This document shows positions 26,877 through 37,192 of a stretch of 64,000 bases of DNA, piece after piece (positions within the stretch are counted from its first letter, which is position 1; every line of letters begins with the position of its first letter). The position numbers and the translations under genes are program-made. This DNA is from Acinetobacter brisouii (GTDB taxonomy: Bacteria; Pseudomonadota; Gammaproteobacteria; Pseudomonadales; Moraxellaceae). The stretch is from NCBI RefSeq assembly GCF_008993995.1, contig NZ_BKNN01000001.1, positions 103,291 to 167,290 of the forward strand, read 5' to 3'. The notes beneath the pieces are model-generated. The model worked only from the letters and a program-made list of their open reading frames with translations, did not search any database and was not told where the DNA came from.

Positions 26877-27245
26877 ATGATTCAAACCGAAAGTATGCTC
26901 GACGTAGCAGACAACAGTGGTGCTCGCCGCGTACAATGTATTAAAGTACTTGGTGGTTCACATCGTCGTTATGCTTCTGTTGGCGACATTATTAAAGTTA
27001 CTGTAAAAGAAGCAATTCCACGTGGCCGTGTTAAAAAAGGTGACGTGATGAATGCGGTAGTTGTACGTACAAAATTCGGCATCCGTCGTCCAGATGGTTC
27101 AGTTATTCGTTTCGACGATAACGCAGCTGTTATTTTGAACAACAACAAAGCTCCGATTGCAACTCGTATCTTCGGACCAGTGACTCGTGAACTTCGTACT
27201 GAACAGTTCATGAAAATCATTTCATTGGCTCCTGAAGTTCTATAA
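26877..27245 (+). CDS. rplN: 50S ribosomal protein L14
   Basis: 122 residues starting [21 protein letters not shown]14 forms an intersubunit bridge and is the docking site for silencing factor RsfS. TTTTGGAGTAGGGCA is its RBS region, directly after the large hairpin. First gene of the spc-type block. Confidence 0.98.
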   Translation: MIQTESMLDVADNSGARRVQCIKVLGGSHRRYASVGDIIKVTVKEAIPRGRVKKGDVMNAVVVRTKFGIRRPDGSVIRFDDNAAVILNNNKAPIATRIFGPVTRELRTEQFMKIISLAPEVL

Positions 27246-27254
27246 GAGGCGATC

Positions 27255-27572
27255 ATGGCTAAGATTAAAAAAGGCGATCAAGTAATTGTGATCGCAGGTA
27301 AAGAAAAAGGCAAACAGGGTACTGTTCTGTCTATTTCTGAAGACCGTGTTAAGGTTGAAGGCCTTAACTTAGTGAAGAAGCACCAAAAGCCAAACCGTGT
27401 AACTGGCGCTGAAGGCGGCATCGTTACTCAGGAAGCTTCGCTTCATATCTCAAACGTGGCAATTTTAAATGCTACAACCCAAAAGGCTGACCGTGTTGGT
27501 TACCAAGTGATTGAAGGCGTGAAAACTCGCGTTTACAAATCAAATGGTGAACCAGTGGCGGTAGCGAAGTAA
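27255..27572 (+). CDS. rplX: 50S ribosomal protein L24
   Basis: 105 residues starting MAKIKKGDQVIVIAGKEKGKQG, with the KOW motif in the first 35 residues. L24 is an assembly-initiating 23S binder near the tunnel exit. Nine bases after rplN. Confidence 0.98.
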   Translation: MAKIKKGDQVIVIAGKEKGKQGTVLSISEDRVKVEGLNLVKKHQKPNRVTGAEGGIVTQEASLHISNVAILNATTQKADRVGYQVIEGVKTRVYKSNGEPVAVAK

Positions 27573-27587
27573 TAGGTTGAAACGGCG

Positions 27588-28124
27588 ATGGCCAGACTTA
27601 AAACACGTTACAACGAAGAACTTAAAGCTAAGTTACAAGAAGAACTTGGCATTAAGAATGTGATGGAAATTCCTCGCATCACAAAAATCACTCTGAATAT
27701 GGGTGTAGGCGCAGCAGCTGCTGATAAAAAATTATTAGATGGCGCGCTTTCTGATATGCAAGCAATCGCTGGTCAAAAACCAGTGCTTACACTTGCACGT
27801 AAATCTATCGCTGGTTTCAAAATCCGTGATGGTTGGCCGATCGGTTGTAAAGTTACTTTACGCGGCGAACGTATGTACGAATTCTTGGATCGTTTGATCG
27901 CGATTGCAATCCCTCGTATCCGTGACTTCCGTGGTTTCTCAGCGAAATCTTTCGACGGTCGTGGTAACTACTCGATGGGCTTGAAAGAACAAATCGTTTT
28001 CCCTGAAATCGATTTCGACAAGATTGATCGTATTCGTGGTATGGATATTACTATCACTACTACTGCTCGCACCGATGACGAAGGCCGTGCGCTTATGCGT
28101 GCATTCGGCTTCCCGTTCAAATAA
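27588..28124 (+). CDS. rplE: 50S ribosomal protein L5
   Basis: 178 residues starting [17 protein letters not shown]5 binds 5S rRNA and contacts the P-site tRNA; the segments [11 protein letters not shown] and [18 protein letters not shown] are typical. In E. coli the S8 repressor site lies at the start of this gene; I cannot confirm a matching structure here. Confidence 0.98.
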   Translation: MARLKTRYNEELKAKLQEELGIKNVMEIPRITKITLNMGVGAAAADKKLLDGALSDMQAIAGQKPVLTLARKSIAGFKIRDGWPIGCKVTLRGERMYEFLDRLIAIAIPRIRDFRGFSAKSFDGRGNYSMGLKEQIVFPEIDFDKIDRIRGMDITITTTARTDDEGRALMRAFGFPFK

Positions 28125-28133
28125 GAGGTCGAT

Positions 28134-28439
28134 ATGGCTAAGAAAGGTATGATTAATCGCGAATTAAAACGCGAAAAAACTGTTGCTAAATTTGCTGCAA
28201 AACGTGCTGAATTAAAAGCTACGATTGCAAATGTAAATGCAAGCGACGAAGAGCGTTTTGAAGCGATGTTAAAATTACAAGCATTGCCACGTAATGCATC
28301 TCCTGTACGTCTTCGTAACCGTTGTGGTTTAACTGGTCGTCCTCATGGTTATTTCCGTAAGTTCGGTCTAAGCCGTAACAAACTACGTGATACTGTGATG
28401 CAAGGTGATGTACCAGGCGTTGTGAAGGCAAGCTGGTAA
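28134..28439 (+). CDS. rpsN: 30S ribosomal protein S14
   Basis: 101 residues starting [15 protein letters not shown], the long zinc-free form (no CxxC pairs), with [17 protein letters not shown] near residue 60. A head protein of the 30S subunit near the A site. Nine bases after rplE. Confidence 0.98.
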   Translation: MAKKGMINRELKREKTVAKFAAKRAELKATIANVNASDEERFEAMLKLQALPRNASPVRLRNRCGLTGRPHGYFRKFGLSRNKLRDTVMQGDVPGVVKASW

Positions 28440-28450
28440 GGAGCGACTAA

Positions 28451-28846
28451 ATGAGTATGCAAGATACCGTTGCCGACATGTTAACACGTGTTCGTAACGC
28501 ACAAATGGCTAAGAAATCAACTGTTTCTATGCCAAGCTCTAAATTGAAGGTTGCTATTGCAAACGTCTTAGAGCAAGAAGGTTATATTTCAAATGTAGAA
28601 GTTGCTGACAATGAAGGCAAAGCTACTTTGACTATTACTTTAAAATATTTTGAAGGCAAGCCAGTTATTGAAACTGTGAAACGCGTAAGCCGTCCAGGTC
28701 TTCGCCAATATCGCGGTAAAGATAAACTTCCTAGCGTTAAGCAAGGTTTGGGTATTGCAATTGTTTCTACAAGCAAAGGCATCATGACTGATCGCGCTGC
28801 ACGTGCTGCGGGCGTTGGTGGTGAAGTTATTGCTTTTGTTTCTTAA
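28451..28846 (+). CDS. rpsH: 30S ribosomal protein S8
   Basis: 131 residues starting [20 protein letters not shown], with the C-terminal [20 protein letters not shown] motif. S8 binds the central domain of 16S rRNA and in E. coli represses the spc operon. AAGGAGCGACTAA precedes the ATG. Confidence 0.98.
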   Translation: MSMQDTVADMLTRVRNAQMAKKSTVSMPSSKLKVAIANVLEQEGYISNVEVADNEGKATLTITLKYFEGKPVIETVKRVSRPGLRQYRGKDKLPSVKQGLGIAIVSTSKGIMTDRAARAAGVGGEVIAFVS

Positions 28847-28859
28847 TAGGTGATTCCTC

Positions 28860-29393
28860 ATGTCTCGTGTGGCTAAAGCCCCAGTAACTGTACCTAACGG
28901 TGTAACAGTTACTCAGAACGGCCGGCAGGTCGAAGTGAAAGGCAGCAAAGGTACTTTGTCTTTCAACCTGCATGCGCTGGTCGAGCTAAAACAGGAAGAA
29001 GGTAAACTTCAAATTGCTCCAGTTAAAGAGTCGAAAGACGCTTGGATGCAAGCTGGTACTGCTCGCGCTGTATTGAACAACCTTGTTAAAGGTGTTAACG
29101 AAGGTTTCGAACGTAAGTTACAACTTATTGGTGTCGGTTATAAAGCTGCGATCAAAGGAAACGTGGTTAATTTAAACCTCGGTTTCTCGCATCCAATCGA
29201 TTACACATTGCCTGAAGGTGTAACTGCAGAAACTCCAACAGCGACTGAAATCGTATTGAAATCAGCTAACAAGCAATTGTTGGGTCAAGTGGCTGCAAAT
29301 ATCCGTTCTTACCGTTCACCAGAGCCATATAAAGGTAAAGGTGTTCGTTACTCGGATGAAGTTGTTCTTCGTAAAGAAGCTAAGAAGAAATAA
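28860..29393 (+). CDS. rplF: 50S ribosomal protein L6
   Basis: 177 residues starting [17 protein letters not shown], with the C-terminal [10 protein letters not shown] signature near residue 156. L6 lies at the base of the L7/L12 stalk close to the sarcin-ricin loop. Confidence 0.98.
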   Translation: MSRVAKAPVTVPNGVTVTQNGRQVEVKGSKGTLSFNLHALVELKQEEGKLQIAPVKESKDAWMQAGTARAVLNNLVKGVNEGFERKLQLIGVGYKAAIKGNVVNLNLGFSHPIDYTLPEGVTAETPTATEIVLKSANKQLLGQVAANIRSYRSPEPYKGKGVRYSDEVVLRKEAKKK

Positions 29394-29407
29394 GGCGCGA
29401 GGTTCTT

Positions 29408-29758
29408 ATGAACGAAAAGAAACAAACCCGTTTGCGTCGTGCGAAAAGCACACGCTTGCACATTCGTGCATTGGGTGCGACTCGTTTGTGTGTAAACCGC
29501 ACTCCGCGTCACATCTATGCTCAAGTTATTTCAGCAGATGGTGGCAAAGTTTTAGCGCAAGCTTCAACTTTAGATGCTACTTTACGTGCTGGTGCAACTG
29601 GTAATATTGAAGCAGCGACTAAAGTAGGTGCTTTAATCGCAGAGCGTGCGAAAGCAGCTGGTGTTACCAAAGTTGCATTTGACCGTTCTGGTTTTAAATA
29701 TCATGGTCGTATCAAAGCCTTGGCTGATGCTGCTCGTGAAAACGGCTTGGAGTTCTAA
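29408..29758 (+). CDS. rplR: 50S ribosomal protein L18
   Basis: 116 residues starting [21 protein letters not shown]18 binds 5S rRNA together with L5; the C-terminal [20 protein letters not shown] is conserved. Two bases separate it from rpsE. Confidence 0.98.
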   Translation: MNEKKQTRLRRAKSTRLHIRALGATRLCVNRTPRHIYAQVISADGGKVLAQASTLDATLRAGATGNIEAATKVGALIAERAKAAGVTKVAFDRSGFKYHGRIKALADAARENGLEF

Positions 29759-29760
29759 TC

Positions 29761-30258
29761 ATGGCTAAAGTTGAACAAAACGAAGGTCTTGTTGAAAAGC
29801 TGGTTGCCGTTGATCGTGTAGCCAAAGTTGTTAAGGGTGGTCGTATCTTCTCTTTCACAGCGTTAACTGTGGTTGGTGATGGTAATGGTCGCGTAGGTTT
29901 CGGTCGTGGTAAAGCACGTGAAGTTCCAGCTGCTATTTCTAAAGCGCTTGAAGCTGCTCGTCGTAACATGATCACTGTAGACCTTGCTGGTAATACTTTA
30001 CAACATCCTGTGAATGCTCGTCATGGCGCAAGCCGTGTATACATGCAACCTGCTTCAGAAGGTACTGGCGTAATTGCTGGTGGTGCTATGCGTGCCGTTC
30101 TTGAAGCTGCAGGTGTACATAACGTACTTGCTAAATGTTATGGTTCTACAAATGCTGCTAACGTAGTAAACGCAACTTTCAAAGGTTTGCGTGATATGAC
30201 TTCTCCTGAGAAAGTCGCTGCGAAACGTGGTAAATCAGTAGAAGAAATTCAAGGGTAA
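29761..30258 (+). CDS. rpsE: 30S ribosomal protein S5
   Basis: 165 residues starting [20 protein letters not shown]. The double-stranded RNA-binding-like part contains [21 protein letters not shown]5 affects decoding accuracy and mRNA unwinding at entry. Confidence 0.98.
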   Translation: MAKVEQNEGLVEKLVAVDRVAKVVKGGRIFSFTALTVVGDGNGRVGFGRGKAREVPAAISKALEAARRNMITVDLAGNTLQHPVNARHGASRVYMQPASEGTGVIAGGAMRAVLEAAGVHNVLAKCYGSTNAANVVNATFKGLRDMTSPEKVAAKRGKSVEEIQG

Positions 30259-30264
30259 TCGATC

Positions 30265-30441
30265 ATGAAAACGATTAAAGTTACCCAGACTAAATCTGCT
30301 TCGCATCGCTTGAAAAATCACAAGCTTTGCCTTCAAGGTTTAGGTCTGCGTCGCATCGGTCATACTGTAGAAGTGCAAGACACTCCTTCTAACCGTGGTA
30401 TGATCAATAAAGTCTACTATATGGTTAGTGTAGAGGAATAA
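30265..30441 (+). CDS. rpmD: 50S ribosomal protein L30
   Basis: A 58-residue protein from ATG 30265 to TAA 30439-30441, starting [20 protein letters not shown] and containing [20 protein letters not shown], the L30 signature. It sits in its canonical place between rpsE and rplO, six bases after the former and three before the latter. Confidence 0.97.
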   Translation: MKTIKVTQTKSASHRLKNHKLCLQGLGLRRIGHTVEVQDTPSNRGMINKVYYMVSVEE

Positions 30442-30444
30442 GCC

Positions 30445-30885
30445 ATGACTCTGCGTTTAAATGAGATTGCACCTGCAGAAGGTGCTAAACGCGAACACCG
30501 TCGTCTTGGCCGTGGTATCGGTTCAGGTGTTGGTAAGACTGGTGGTCGTGGTGTTAAAGGTCAAAAATCACGTAAAAGCGGTGGCGTACGTCCAGGCTTT
30601 GAAGGTGGTCAAACAGCGATTTACCGTCGTTTACCTAAATTTGGTTTCACTAGCCAAATCGCTTTAAAAACTGCTGAAGTACGTTTATCAGAACTTGCTA
30701 AAGTAGAAGGCGATATCGTTAGTCTTGAAACTTTAAAAGCTGCAAACGTAGTACGTCGCGATCAACTTCGTGCTCGTGTTGTACTTTCTGGTGAAGTAAC
30801 TCGTGCGTTCACTGTTAAAGGTGTTGCATTGACTAAAGGCGCACAAGCTGCAATTGAAGCTGCTGGCGGTAAAGTCGAGGAGTAA
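30445..30885 (+). CDS. rplO: 50S ribosomal protein L15
   Basis: 146 residues starting [20 protein letters not shown], with a long basic Gly-rich N-terminal extension ([18 protein letters not shown]) that threads into 23S rRNA. Late assembly protein. Followed six bases later by secY. Confidence 0.98.
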   Translation: MTLRLNEIAPAEGAKREHRRLGRGIGSGVGKTGGRGVKGQKSRKSGGVRPGFEGGQTAIYRRLPKFGFTSQIALKTAEVRLSELAKVEGDIVSLETLKAANVVRRDQLRARVVLSGEVTRAFTVKGVALTKGAQAAIEAAGGKVEE

Positions 30886-30891
30886 TCACTA

Positions 30892-32244
30892 GTGTCTATG
30901 TCTCCTAGTTCCTCAGGTCATGTCAACATGATGAAAGGCCAACCATTTCATGTGAAATACCGTGAAATTATTCGTCGGATGATTTTTCTCATCTGTGCAT
31001 TGTTGGTCTTTCGACTAGGATCGCATATTCCGGTACCAGGCATTAATAATGCTGCACTTGAACGACTTTTTAATGCAAACCAAGGGACTATCCTTGGTTT
31101 GTTTAACATGTTTTCAGGTGGGGCATTGCAACGAATGTCTATTCTTGCCTTAGGGATCATGCCATACATTTCTGCATCTATTATTGTGCAGTTAATGTCA
31201 ACAGTAATCCCTTCGCTCGAAGCTTTGAAAAAAGAAGGTGAGCAAGGTAAGCGCAAAATTAACCAGTATACGCGTCAAGGCACATTACTACTTGCTGTTG
31301 TTCAGGCAACGGGAATGTGTGCAGGCTTAATTAGTCAAGGAATCACTTTGACAAATGGCTTGGCATTTTATGTACCTGCTGTAACTTCTTTAGTTGCGGG
31401 TACGATGTTCTTGATGTGGCTTGGAGAGCAAATTACCGAACGTGGTATTGGTAATGGAATCTCAATGATTATTTTTGCAGGAATTGTTGCAAACCTTCCA
31501 AATATGGTTTTGCAGTTTTTCTCAGCAGATAGTCAAGTAAGTCTAATCGGTTTGGTTGTTTTTGCTTTGATTGCACTTGCTGTATTGGTGGCAATCGTAT
31601 TTATTGAAAAAGCGCAACGTCGTATTTCAGTAAACTATGCGCAAAAGCAGCAAGGTCGTCGTATTTTTACGGCTCAGCAAACTCATTTGCCATTAAAAAT
31701 TAATATGGCAGGGGTGATTCCTGCAATTTTTGCAAGCTCATTGTTGTTGTTCCCAGCAAGTTTGGGGCAATGGGTAGGAAGTGCTGATCCAAATGCTGGT
31801 GTAGTGAAGCGTACACTGCAAGATTTGGCACTTGTTTTGTCGCCTGGACATACTTTGTATTTGGTGCTCTTTGGTGCGTTAATTATCTTTTTCTGTTATT
31901 TTTATACGGCGCTTGTATTTAGTCCAAAAGAAGTAGCAGAGAACTTAAAACGCAGCGGAGCTTATGTGCCTGGTATTCGCCCAGGTGAGCAAACTGCTCG
32001 TTATTTAGATCATATTCTCAATCGTTTGACCTTTATTGGGGCAATATATATTACAGTAATTTGTTTAATGCCAATGATTTTGCAAAGTGCTTTTAGCATG
32101 TCAGTGAATATTGGTGGAACATCATTGCTGATTGTTGTTGTTGTTGTGATGGATTTTATGGCGCAGTTACAAGCCCATTTGACTTCACACCAATATGATA
32201 ATCAAACGCTTATGAGAAAAACGACTGCTCATCCGAAGGGATAA
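30892..32244 (+). CDS. secY: Protein translocase channel subunit SecY
   Basis: 450 residues with ten predicted membrane helices. GTG at 30892 is chosen since GAGGAG lies nine bases before it. Family marks: [29 protein letters not shown] around helix 2 (the plug region precedes it), [12 protein letters not shown] near 181, and the C5 loop that contacts SecA and the ribosome ([20 protein letters not shown] near 346). It forms the SecYEG channel for export and membrane insertion. Codons are less ribosomal-gene-like than in its neighbours, usual for secY. Confidence 0.98.
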
Positions 32245-32264
32245 GCGCACTTAGAGGTTTCATC

Positions 32265-32381
32265 ATGAAAGTACAGGCTTCTGTAAAGAAAATTTGTGGT
32301 AGCTGTAAAGTTATCCGTCGTAATGGGGTAATCCGCGTGATTTGTAGCGCTGAACCTCGTCATAAGCAGCGTCAAGGTTAA
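32265..32381 (+). CDS. rpmJ: 50S ribosomal protein L36
   Basis: 38 residues, ATG 32265 to TAA 32379-32381, starting [20 protein letters not shown]. It keeps the zinc-binding set C11, C14, C27 and H32. It lies in the usual spot between secY and rpsM. Confidence 0.97.
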
Positions 32382-32429
32382 TTTTATAATCAAGACCTGT
32401 TGATTTCAGTAGGCGAATTGGGTTACTAT

Positions 32430-32456
32430 CCGCCCCTCAAGAATTTGATGGGGCGG
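32430..32456 (+). promoter_or_regulatory. GC-rich hairpin in the rpsM (alpha operon) leader
   Basis: CCGCCCC (32430-32436) pairs with GGGGCGG (32450-32456), and inside it TCAA-GAAT-TTGA adds four more pairs with one bulged T. No T run follows. It occupies the 110-base gap before rpsM, where E. coli has the S4-binding leader of the alpha operon. A similar role is inference. Confidence 0.6.
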
Positions 32457-32491
32457 TTGATTATCTCGACCTGCCTTTTTGGAGAAAGTGA

Positions 32492-32848
32492 ATGGCTCGT
32501 ATTGCCGGTGTAAACATTCCGGATAACAAGCATGCTGTTATCTCCCTCACTTACATTTTTGGTGTTGGTCGCCACACTGCTAAGAATATCTTAGCTGCTG
32601 TTGGTATTGCTCCAACAACTAAAGTACGTGAATTGGATGATGCTCAGCTTGATGCGATTCGTGCAGAAGTTGCTAAGGTTCCTACCGAAGGTGACTTGCG
32701 CCGCGAAATTTCCATGAACATTAAACGTTTAATGGATTTAGGCTGCTACCGTGGTCTTCGTCATCGTCGTAGCTTGCCTGTCCGCGGTCAACGCACCAAA
32801 ACTAACGCACGTACCCGTAAAGGTCCGCGCAAACCGATTAAAAAGTAA
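32492..32848 (+). CDS. rpsM: 30S ribosomal protein S13
   Basis: 118 residues starting [20 protein letters not shown], with the basic C-terminal [18 protein letters not shown] tail that contacts P-site tRNA. S13 forms bridges to the 50S subunit. TTTTGGAGAAAGTGA is the RBS region. First gene of the alpha-type block. Confidence 0.98.
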   Translation: MARIAGVNIPDNKHAVISLTYIFGVGRHTAKNILAAVGIAPTTKVRELDDAQLDAIRAEVAKVPTEGDLRREISMNIKRLMDLGCYRGLRHRRSLPVRGQRTKTNARTRKGPRKPIKK

Positions 32849-32867
32849 GATTTCTGGAAGCTAAAAG

Positions 32868-33254
32868 ATGGCTAAAGATACTCGCACACGCAAGAAGGTC
32901 ACTCGTACCGTCTCTGAAGGTGTTGCACACATTCACGCGTCTTTTAATAACACCATTGTAACGATTACCGATCGTCAAGGTAATGCATTGGCTTGGGCTA
33001 CCTCAGGTGGACAAGGCTTCCGTGGTTCACGTAAATCAACTCCGTTTGCTGCTCAGGTAGCTGCTGAAGTTGCTGGTAAAGCAGCTTTGGATTACGGTTT
33101 GAAAAATCTGGACGTCCTTGTAAAAGGTCCTGGTCCTGGTCGTGAGTCTGCGGTTCGTGCATTAGGCGCAGTGGGTTATAAGATTAACAGCATTACCGAT
33201 GTGACACCAATCCCTCACAACGGTTGCCGTCCACCTAAAAAACGTCGCGTGTAA
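32868..33254 (+). CDS. rpsK: 30S ribosomal protein S11
   Basis: 128 residues starting [20 protein letters not shown], with [20 protein letters not shown] and the C-terminal [17 protein letters not shown]11 lines the mRNA exit platform of the 30S subunit. Confidence 0.98.
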
Positions 33255-33266
33255 GGAGAAACATTC

Positions 33267-33890
33267 ATGGCTCGTTATATTGGTCCAAAATGCAAACTCT
33301 CTCGCCGCGAAGGGACAGACCTGCAACTTAAATCTGGCGTTAAACCATTTGACGTCAAAACTAAAAAGCATGCAAAAGCGCCTGGTCAACATGGCCAAGC
33401 TCGCGGAAAGCAATCTGAGTACTCACTACAATTACGTGAAAAACAAAAAGTACGTCGTATGTACGGTGTGTTAGAGCGTCAATTTAGTAATTACTATAAA
33501 GAAGCAGCTCGTGTTAAAGGTGCAACAGGTGAGAACTTGTTGAAATTGCTTGAAAGCCGCCTTGATAACGTAGTTTATCGCATGGGTTTTGGTTCTACAC
33601 GTGCAGAAGCTCGTCAGTTAGTATCTCACCGTTCTATCACTTTGAATGGCCGTCGTGTAAACATCGCGTCTATCCAAGTTAAAGCTGGTGATGTTATTGC
33701 TGTTCATGAAGGTGCTAAACAACAATTGCGTATCAAAAATGCAATTGAATTAGCTACTCAACGTGGCATTCCTTCTTGGATTGAGATTGATCATTCTAAG
33801 TTTGAAGGTACGTTCAAAGCTGCACCAGATCGTTCAGATCTACCTGCTGAAATCAACGAAAGCTTGATTGTAGAATTGTATTCTAAATAA
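33267..33890 (+). CDS. rpsD: 30S ribosomal protein S4
   Basis: 207 residues starting [19 protein letters not shown]; the S4 RNA-binding domain lies near 96-157 ([20 protein letters not shown]). S4 starts 16S assembly and in E. coli represses the alpha operon. AAGGAGAAACATTC precedes the ATG. Confidence 0.98.
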   Translation: MARYIGPKCKLSRREGTDLQLKSGVKPFDVKTKKHAKAPGQHGQARGKQSEYSLQLREKQKVRRMYGVLERQFSNYYKEAARVKGATGENLLKLLESRLDNVVYRMGFGSTRAEARQLVSHRSITLNGRRVNIASIQVKAGDVIAVHEGAKQQLRIKNAIELATQRGIPSWIEIDHSKFEGTFKAAPDRSDLPAEINESLIVELYSK

Positions 33891-33908
33891 TCCTTGAGGT
33901 AGCAATAA

Positions 33909-34916
33909 ATGACGCGTACTGCAAACGAGTTTCTAACTCCGCAAGCGATCAAGGTCGAAGCGGCAAGCGGGACCTCGGCAAAAGTGATTCTGGAACCTTT
34001 AGAGCGTGGCTTTGGTCACACTTTGGGTAATGCTTTACGTCGCATTCTATTGTCTTCTTTACCTGGCGCTGCTGTGGTTGAAGTAGAGATAGAAGGTGTC
34101 GAGCACGAGTACAGTACTTTAGAAGGCTTGCAGCAGGACATCGTCGAGCTCTTGCTGAACCTTAAAGGATTGTCTATTAAGCTGTTCGATCAAAACGAAG
34201 CTTACCTAACATTAGAAAAACAAGGTCCAGGAGACGTAACAGCTGCTGACCTTCGTTTACCTCATAATGTTGAATTGGTGAATCCTGAGCATTTGATCGG
34301 CACATTAAGTGCTACAGGCGCATTGAAAATGCGTTTGAAAGTGTCTCAAGGTCGTGGTTATGAAACATCTGACTCACGTTTCCCTGAAGGTGAAACACGT
34401 CCAGTAGGTCGTTTGCAGTTAGATGCTTCTTATAGCCCAATTAAGCGCGTGTCTTACACCGTAGAAAATGCGCGTGTAGAACAACGTACTGACCTTGATA
34501 AGCTGGTCATTGATCTTGAAACCAACGGTACAGTTGATCCTGAAGAAGCAATCCGCAAAGCGGCAACAATCTTGCAACAACAAATTGCAATTTTTGTTGA
34601 TCTTCAGAAAGATCAAGCTCCTGTTGCTCAAGAACCTCGCGAAGAAGTTGATCCAATTTTGCTTCGTCCAGTAGATGATCTCGAGCTTACTGTTCGTTCT
34701 GCTAACTGTTTGAAGGCAGAAAATATTTACTACATTGGTGATCTTGTTCAACGTACTGAGGTTGAGTTATTAAAAACTCCTAACCTAGGTAAGAAATCGT
34801 TGACTGAGATTAAAGATGTTTTAGCTTCGAAAGGCTTGCAACTCGGCATGCGTTTAGAAAACTGGCCACCAGCTAGTTTACGCATGGACGATCGTTTCGC
34901 CTATCGTAGCCGTTAA
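33909..34916 (+). CDS. rpoA: RNA polymerase alpha subunit
   Basis: 335 residues. The N-terminal domain (about 1-235) that dimerises and nucleates core assembly has the conserved [20 protein letters not shown]. After a linker the C-terminal domain (about 250-320) carries [19 protein letters not shown], which includes the residues that contact UP-element DNA and activators, and [19 protein letters not shown]. Confidence 0.98.
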   Translation: MTRTANEFLTPQAIKVEAASGTSAKVILEPLERGFGHTLGNALRRILLSSLPGAAVVEVEIEGVEHEYSTLEGLQQDIVELLLNLKGLSIKLFDQNEAYLTLEKQGPGDVTAADLRLPHNVELVNPEHLIGTLSATGALKMRLKVSQGRGYETSDSRFPEGETRPVGRLQLDASYSPIKRVSYTVENARVEQRTDLDKLVIDLETNGTVDPEEAIRKAATILQQQIAIFVDLQKDQAPVAQEPREEVDPILLRPVDDLELTVRSANCLKAENIYYIGDLVQRTEVELLKTPNLGKKSLTEIKDVLASKGLQLGMRLENWPPASLRMDDRFAYRSR

Positions 34917-34934
34917 TTAAGTAGGACTATCACC

Positions 34935-35300
34935 ATGCGTCATCGTAATAGTGGTGTGAAATTAGGCCGTACAAGCAGCCATCGTAAGGCGTTGTTCCAA
35001 AACTTAACAAATGCTTTAGTAGAGCATGAGTTAATTAAAACAACTTTGCCTAAAGCGAAAGAACTTCGCCGTGTTGCTGAGCCTTTAATCACTTTAGCTA
35101 AAAACGATACAGTAGCAAACCGCCGTTTAGCGTTTGCTCGTACTCGTAATGCAGCAACTGTTGGTAAATTATTTACCGTTCTTGGCCCTCGTTACAAAGA
35201 ACGTAACGGCGGTTATCTACGTGTTCTTAAAGCGGGCTTCCGTGCAGGTGATGCTGCGCCGATGGCTTACGTTGAGCTAGTAGATCGCGAAGTTAAATAA
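34935..35300 (+). CDS. rplQ: 50S ribosomal protein L17
   Basis: 121 residues starting [21 protein letters not shown]17 sits near the tunnel exit. Last gene of the ribosomal protein string; a strong terminator follows at 35326-35355. Confidence 0.98.
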   Translation: MRHRNSGVKLGRTSSHRKALFQNLTNALVEHELIKTTLPKAKELRRVAEPLITLAKNDTVANRRLAFARTRNAATVGKLFTVLGPRYKERNGGYLRVLKAGFRAGDAAPMAYVELVDREVK

Positions 35301-35325
35301 TTTCGCAAAAGAACTTAGTTGTTCG

Positions 35326-35355
35326 AAAAAGGTCGGTTTATACCGACCTTTTTTT
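35326..35355 (+). terminator. Terminator of the S10-spc-alpha gene string
   Basis: AAAAAGGTCGG-TTTATA-CCGACCTTTTTTT, six GC-rich pairs extended by A/T pairs and ending in a T run. Confidence 0.9.
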
Positions 35356-35402
35356 ATGGGGAAATCAGTTAGAATAATTCAAAACACAAGATGATATTAC
35401 CA

Positions 35403-36854
35403 ATGGAACATCATGTCGATGTATTGATTATTGGAGCAGGAATTTCAGGAATTGGCGCAGCTGTACATTTGCAGCAGTCATGCCCTACGCTCAGTTTTAA
35501 AATTTTAGAACGCCGCTCAAATATTGGGGGAACTTGGGATTTATTTCGCTACCCAGGAATCCGATCTGATTCAGATATGTCAACGTTGAGTTATCAATTT
35601 TATCCGTGGTTAAAAAGTCAGACTTTAGCAGATGGTCAATCTATTCAGGATTATTTAGAAGAAGTCGTAGATCACTATAATTTGTCTACTTTGATCGAAT
35701 TTGAAAAACAGGTCAAAGCAGCCAATTACGATACTCAGAGCAAATATTGGCGATTGCATGTAGAAAATAACAAGCAGCAAGTTGAAATTTGGCAAGCACG
35801 TTTTATGATTAGCTGTACGGGTTATTATAATTATGATCAGGGCTATTTACCGAATTTTCCTCAGCAAGACAATTTTCAGGGTCAATTGATTCATCCTCAG
35901 CACTGGCCAGCTGACCTGAATTATCAAAATAAAAAAGTGGTTGTCATCGGTAGTGGAGCAACGGCAGTCACGCTTGTCCCTGCGTTAGCCAAATCAGGTG
36001 CTCGACATGTCACCTTATTACAACGTTCTCCGAGTTATGTCGCTAAAATATCAGCTCAAGATTCAACCTATCAATTGCTACATCAGCATCTTTCAGCAAC
36101 ATGGGCCTATCGTTTTGTTCGTGGTCGAAATATTTTGTTGCAGCGTATCATTTTTCAGATGGCTGAAAGCATGCCAAAGCTTACGAAGCGTTTGCTACTG
36201 CAATCTGTTGAGCAGGAATTGCAAGGCAAAGTCGATATGCGACATTTCACTCCAAATTATTCTCCTTGGGATCAACGTTTATGTGCCGTTCCAGAAGGGG
36301 ATTTATTTCAGGTGTTACGTGAGGGTGAGGCAAGCATTGTCACGGATCATATTGATCATTTTACCCCATCAGGGATTCAGTTAAGGTCAGGAGAGCATTT
36401 AGATGCTGATTTGATCATTTCTGCCACAGGCTTACAGATCCAGTTGTTGGGTGGTTTACAACTGACAATTGATCATCAACCTGTGAATTTGGGTGAAAAA
36501 ATGCTGTATCAGGGGGTATTGCTGAGTGATGTTCCTAATTTTGCTTTGATGATGGGTTATAGCAATGCATCGTGGACGTTAAAAGTGGATATCGCTGCGC
36601 AGTATGTATGCCGATTACTTAAATATATGCACACACATCATCATAAAGAAGTGGTTGCACACACCGATGTTCAACAGCGTACTCAGCAAGGCATTATGGG
36701 TAAATTGTCTTCGGGTTATTTGCAGCGGGCTACCGATATTATGCCAAAGCAAGGAAAACGTTTGCCTTGGCGGATTTCTCATAACTATTTACTGGATAAA
36801 TTTATCTTAAAGTACGTAAGTTTTCGCGATAAAAATTTAAGCTTTCGTGACTAA
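35403..36854 (+). CDS. Flavin-dependent monooxygenase, AlmA/Baeyer-Villiger type
   Basis: 483 residues from ATG 35403, matching the MEKQVDVLIIGAG-like start of Acinetobacter AlmA; an ATG four codons upstream is the alternative and neither has a good RBS. FAD site GAGISGIG (about 11-18), then GGTWDLFRYPGIRSDSDMST, NADPH site GSGATAV (about 183), and the Baeyer-Villiger fingerprint FQGQLIHPQHWP (FxGxxxHxxxWP, about 159-170). The sequence is strikingly like AlmA, linked to growth on very long alkanes, but Acinetobacter carries several such paralogues, so the substrate is not fixed. It stands just after the ribosomal operon terminator. Confidence 0.88.
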   Translation: MEHHVDVLIIGAGISGIGAAVHLQQSCPTLSFKILERRSNIGGTWDLFRYPGIRSDSDMSTLSYQFYPWLKSQTLADGQSIQDYLEEVVDHYNLSTLIEFEKQVKAANYDTQSKYWRLHVENNKQQVEIWQARFMISCTGYYNYDQGYLPNFPQQDNFQGQLIHPQHWPADLNYQNKKVVVIGSGATAVTLVPALAKSGARHVTLLQRSPSYVAKISAQDSTYQLLHQHLSATWAYRFVRGRNILLQRIIFQMAESMPKLTKRLLLQSVEQELQGKVDMRHFTPNYSPWDQRLCAVPEGDLFQVLREGEASIVTDHIDHFTPSGIQLRSGEHLDADLIISATGLQIQLLGGLQLTIDHQPVNLGEKMLYQGVLLSDVPNFALMMGYSNASWTLKVDIAAQYVCRLLKYMHTHHHKEVVAHTDVQQRTQQGIMGKLSSGYLQRATDIMPKQGKRLPWRISHNYLLDKFILKYVSFRDKNLSFRD

Positions 36855-36934
36855 ATAAAATCCTGAATTGAGCTATTTCGTTTTTTTAAATTCTTGTTAC
36901 ACTACTTGCCATAACAATGGGACTGGAAATCAAT

Positions 36935-37192
36935 ATGTCAGACGATATTAGTTTAGAAGAACGTAAAGTCATCTACCGTGCACGTCGTGGATTAAAAGAA
37001 ATTGATGTATATTTTGACCCCTATGTTCGACAATATTATTTGCAAGCAAGCCCTGAAGAAAAAGCTTTATTTGCTGAGTTGGTTGATCAGGAAGATCCTG
37101 ATTTACTGGACTGGTTTATGGAAGTGGGTGAACCTCCACGCCCTGAAATTAAAAATTTGATTGTGAAACTGAAGCATTATGTCCATCAATAA
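36935..37192 (+). CDS. sdhE: Succinate dehydrogenase flavinylation factor SdhE
   Basis: 85 residues from the ATG at 36935 (MSDDISLEERKVIYRARRGL); an earlier ATG adds six residues. The RGxxE motif (RGLKE, about 13-17 in this numbering) that is needed for attaching FAD to SdhA is present. Its stop overlaps the start of the next gene by 14 bases, the same sdhE-ygfX pairing as in E. coli. Confidence 0.93.
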   Translation: MSDDISLEERKVIYRARRGLKEIDVYFDPYVRQYYLQASPEEKALFAELVDQEDPDLLDWFMEVGEPPRPEIKNLIVKLKHYVHQ

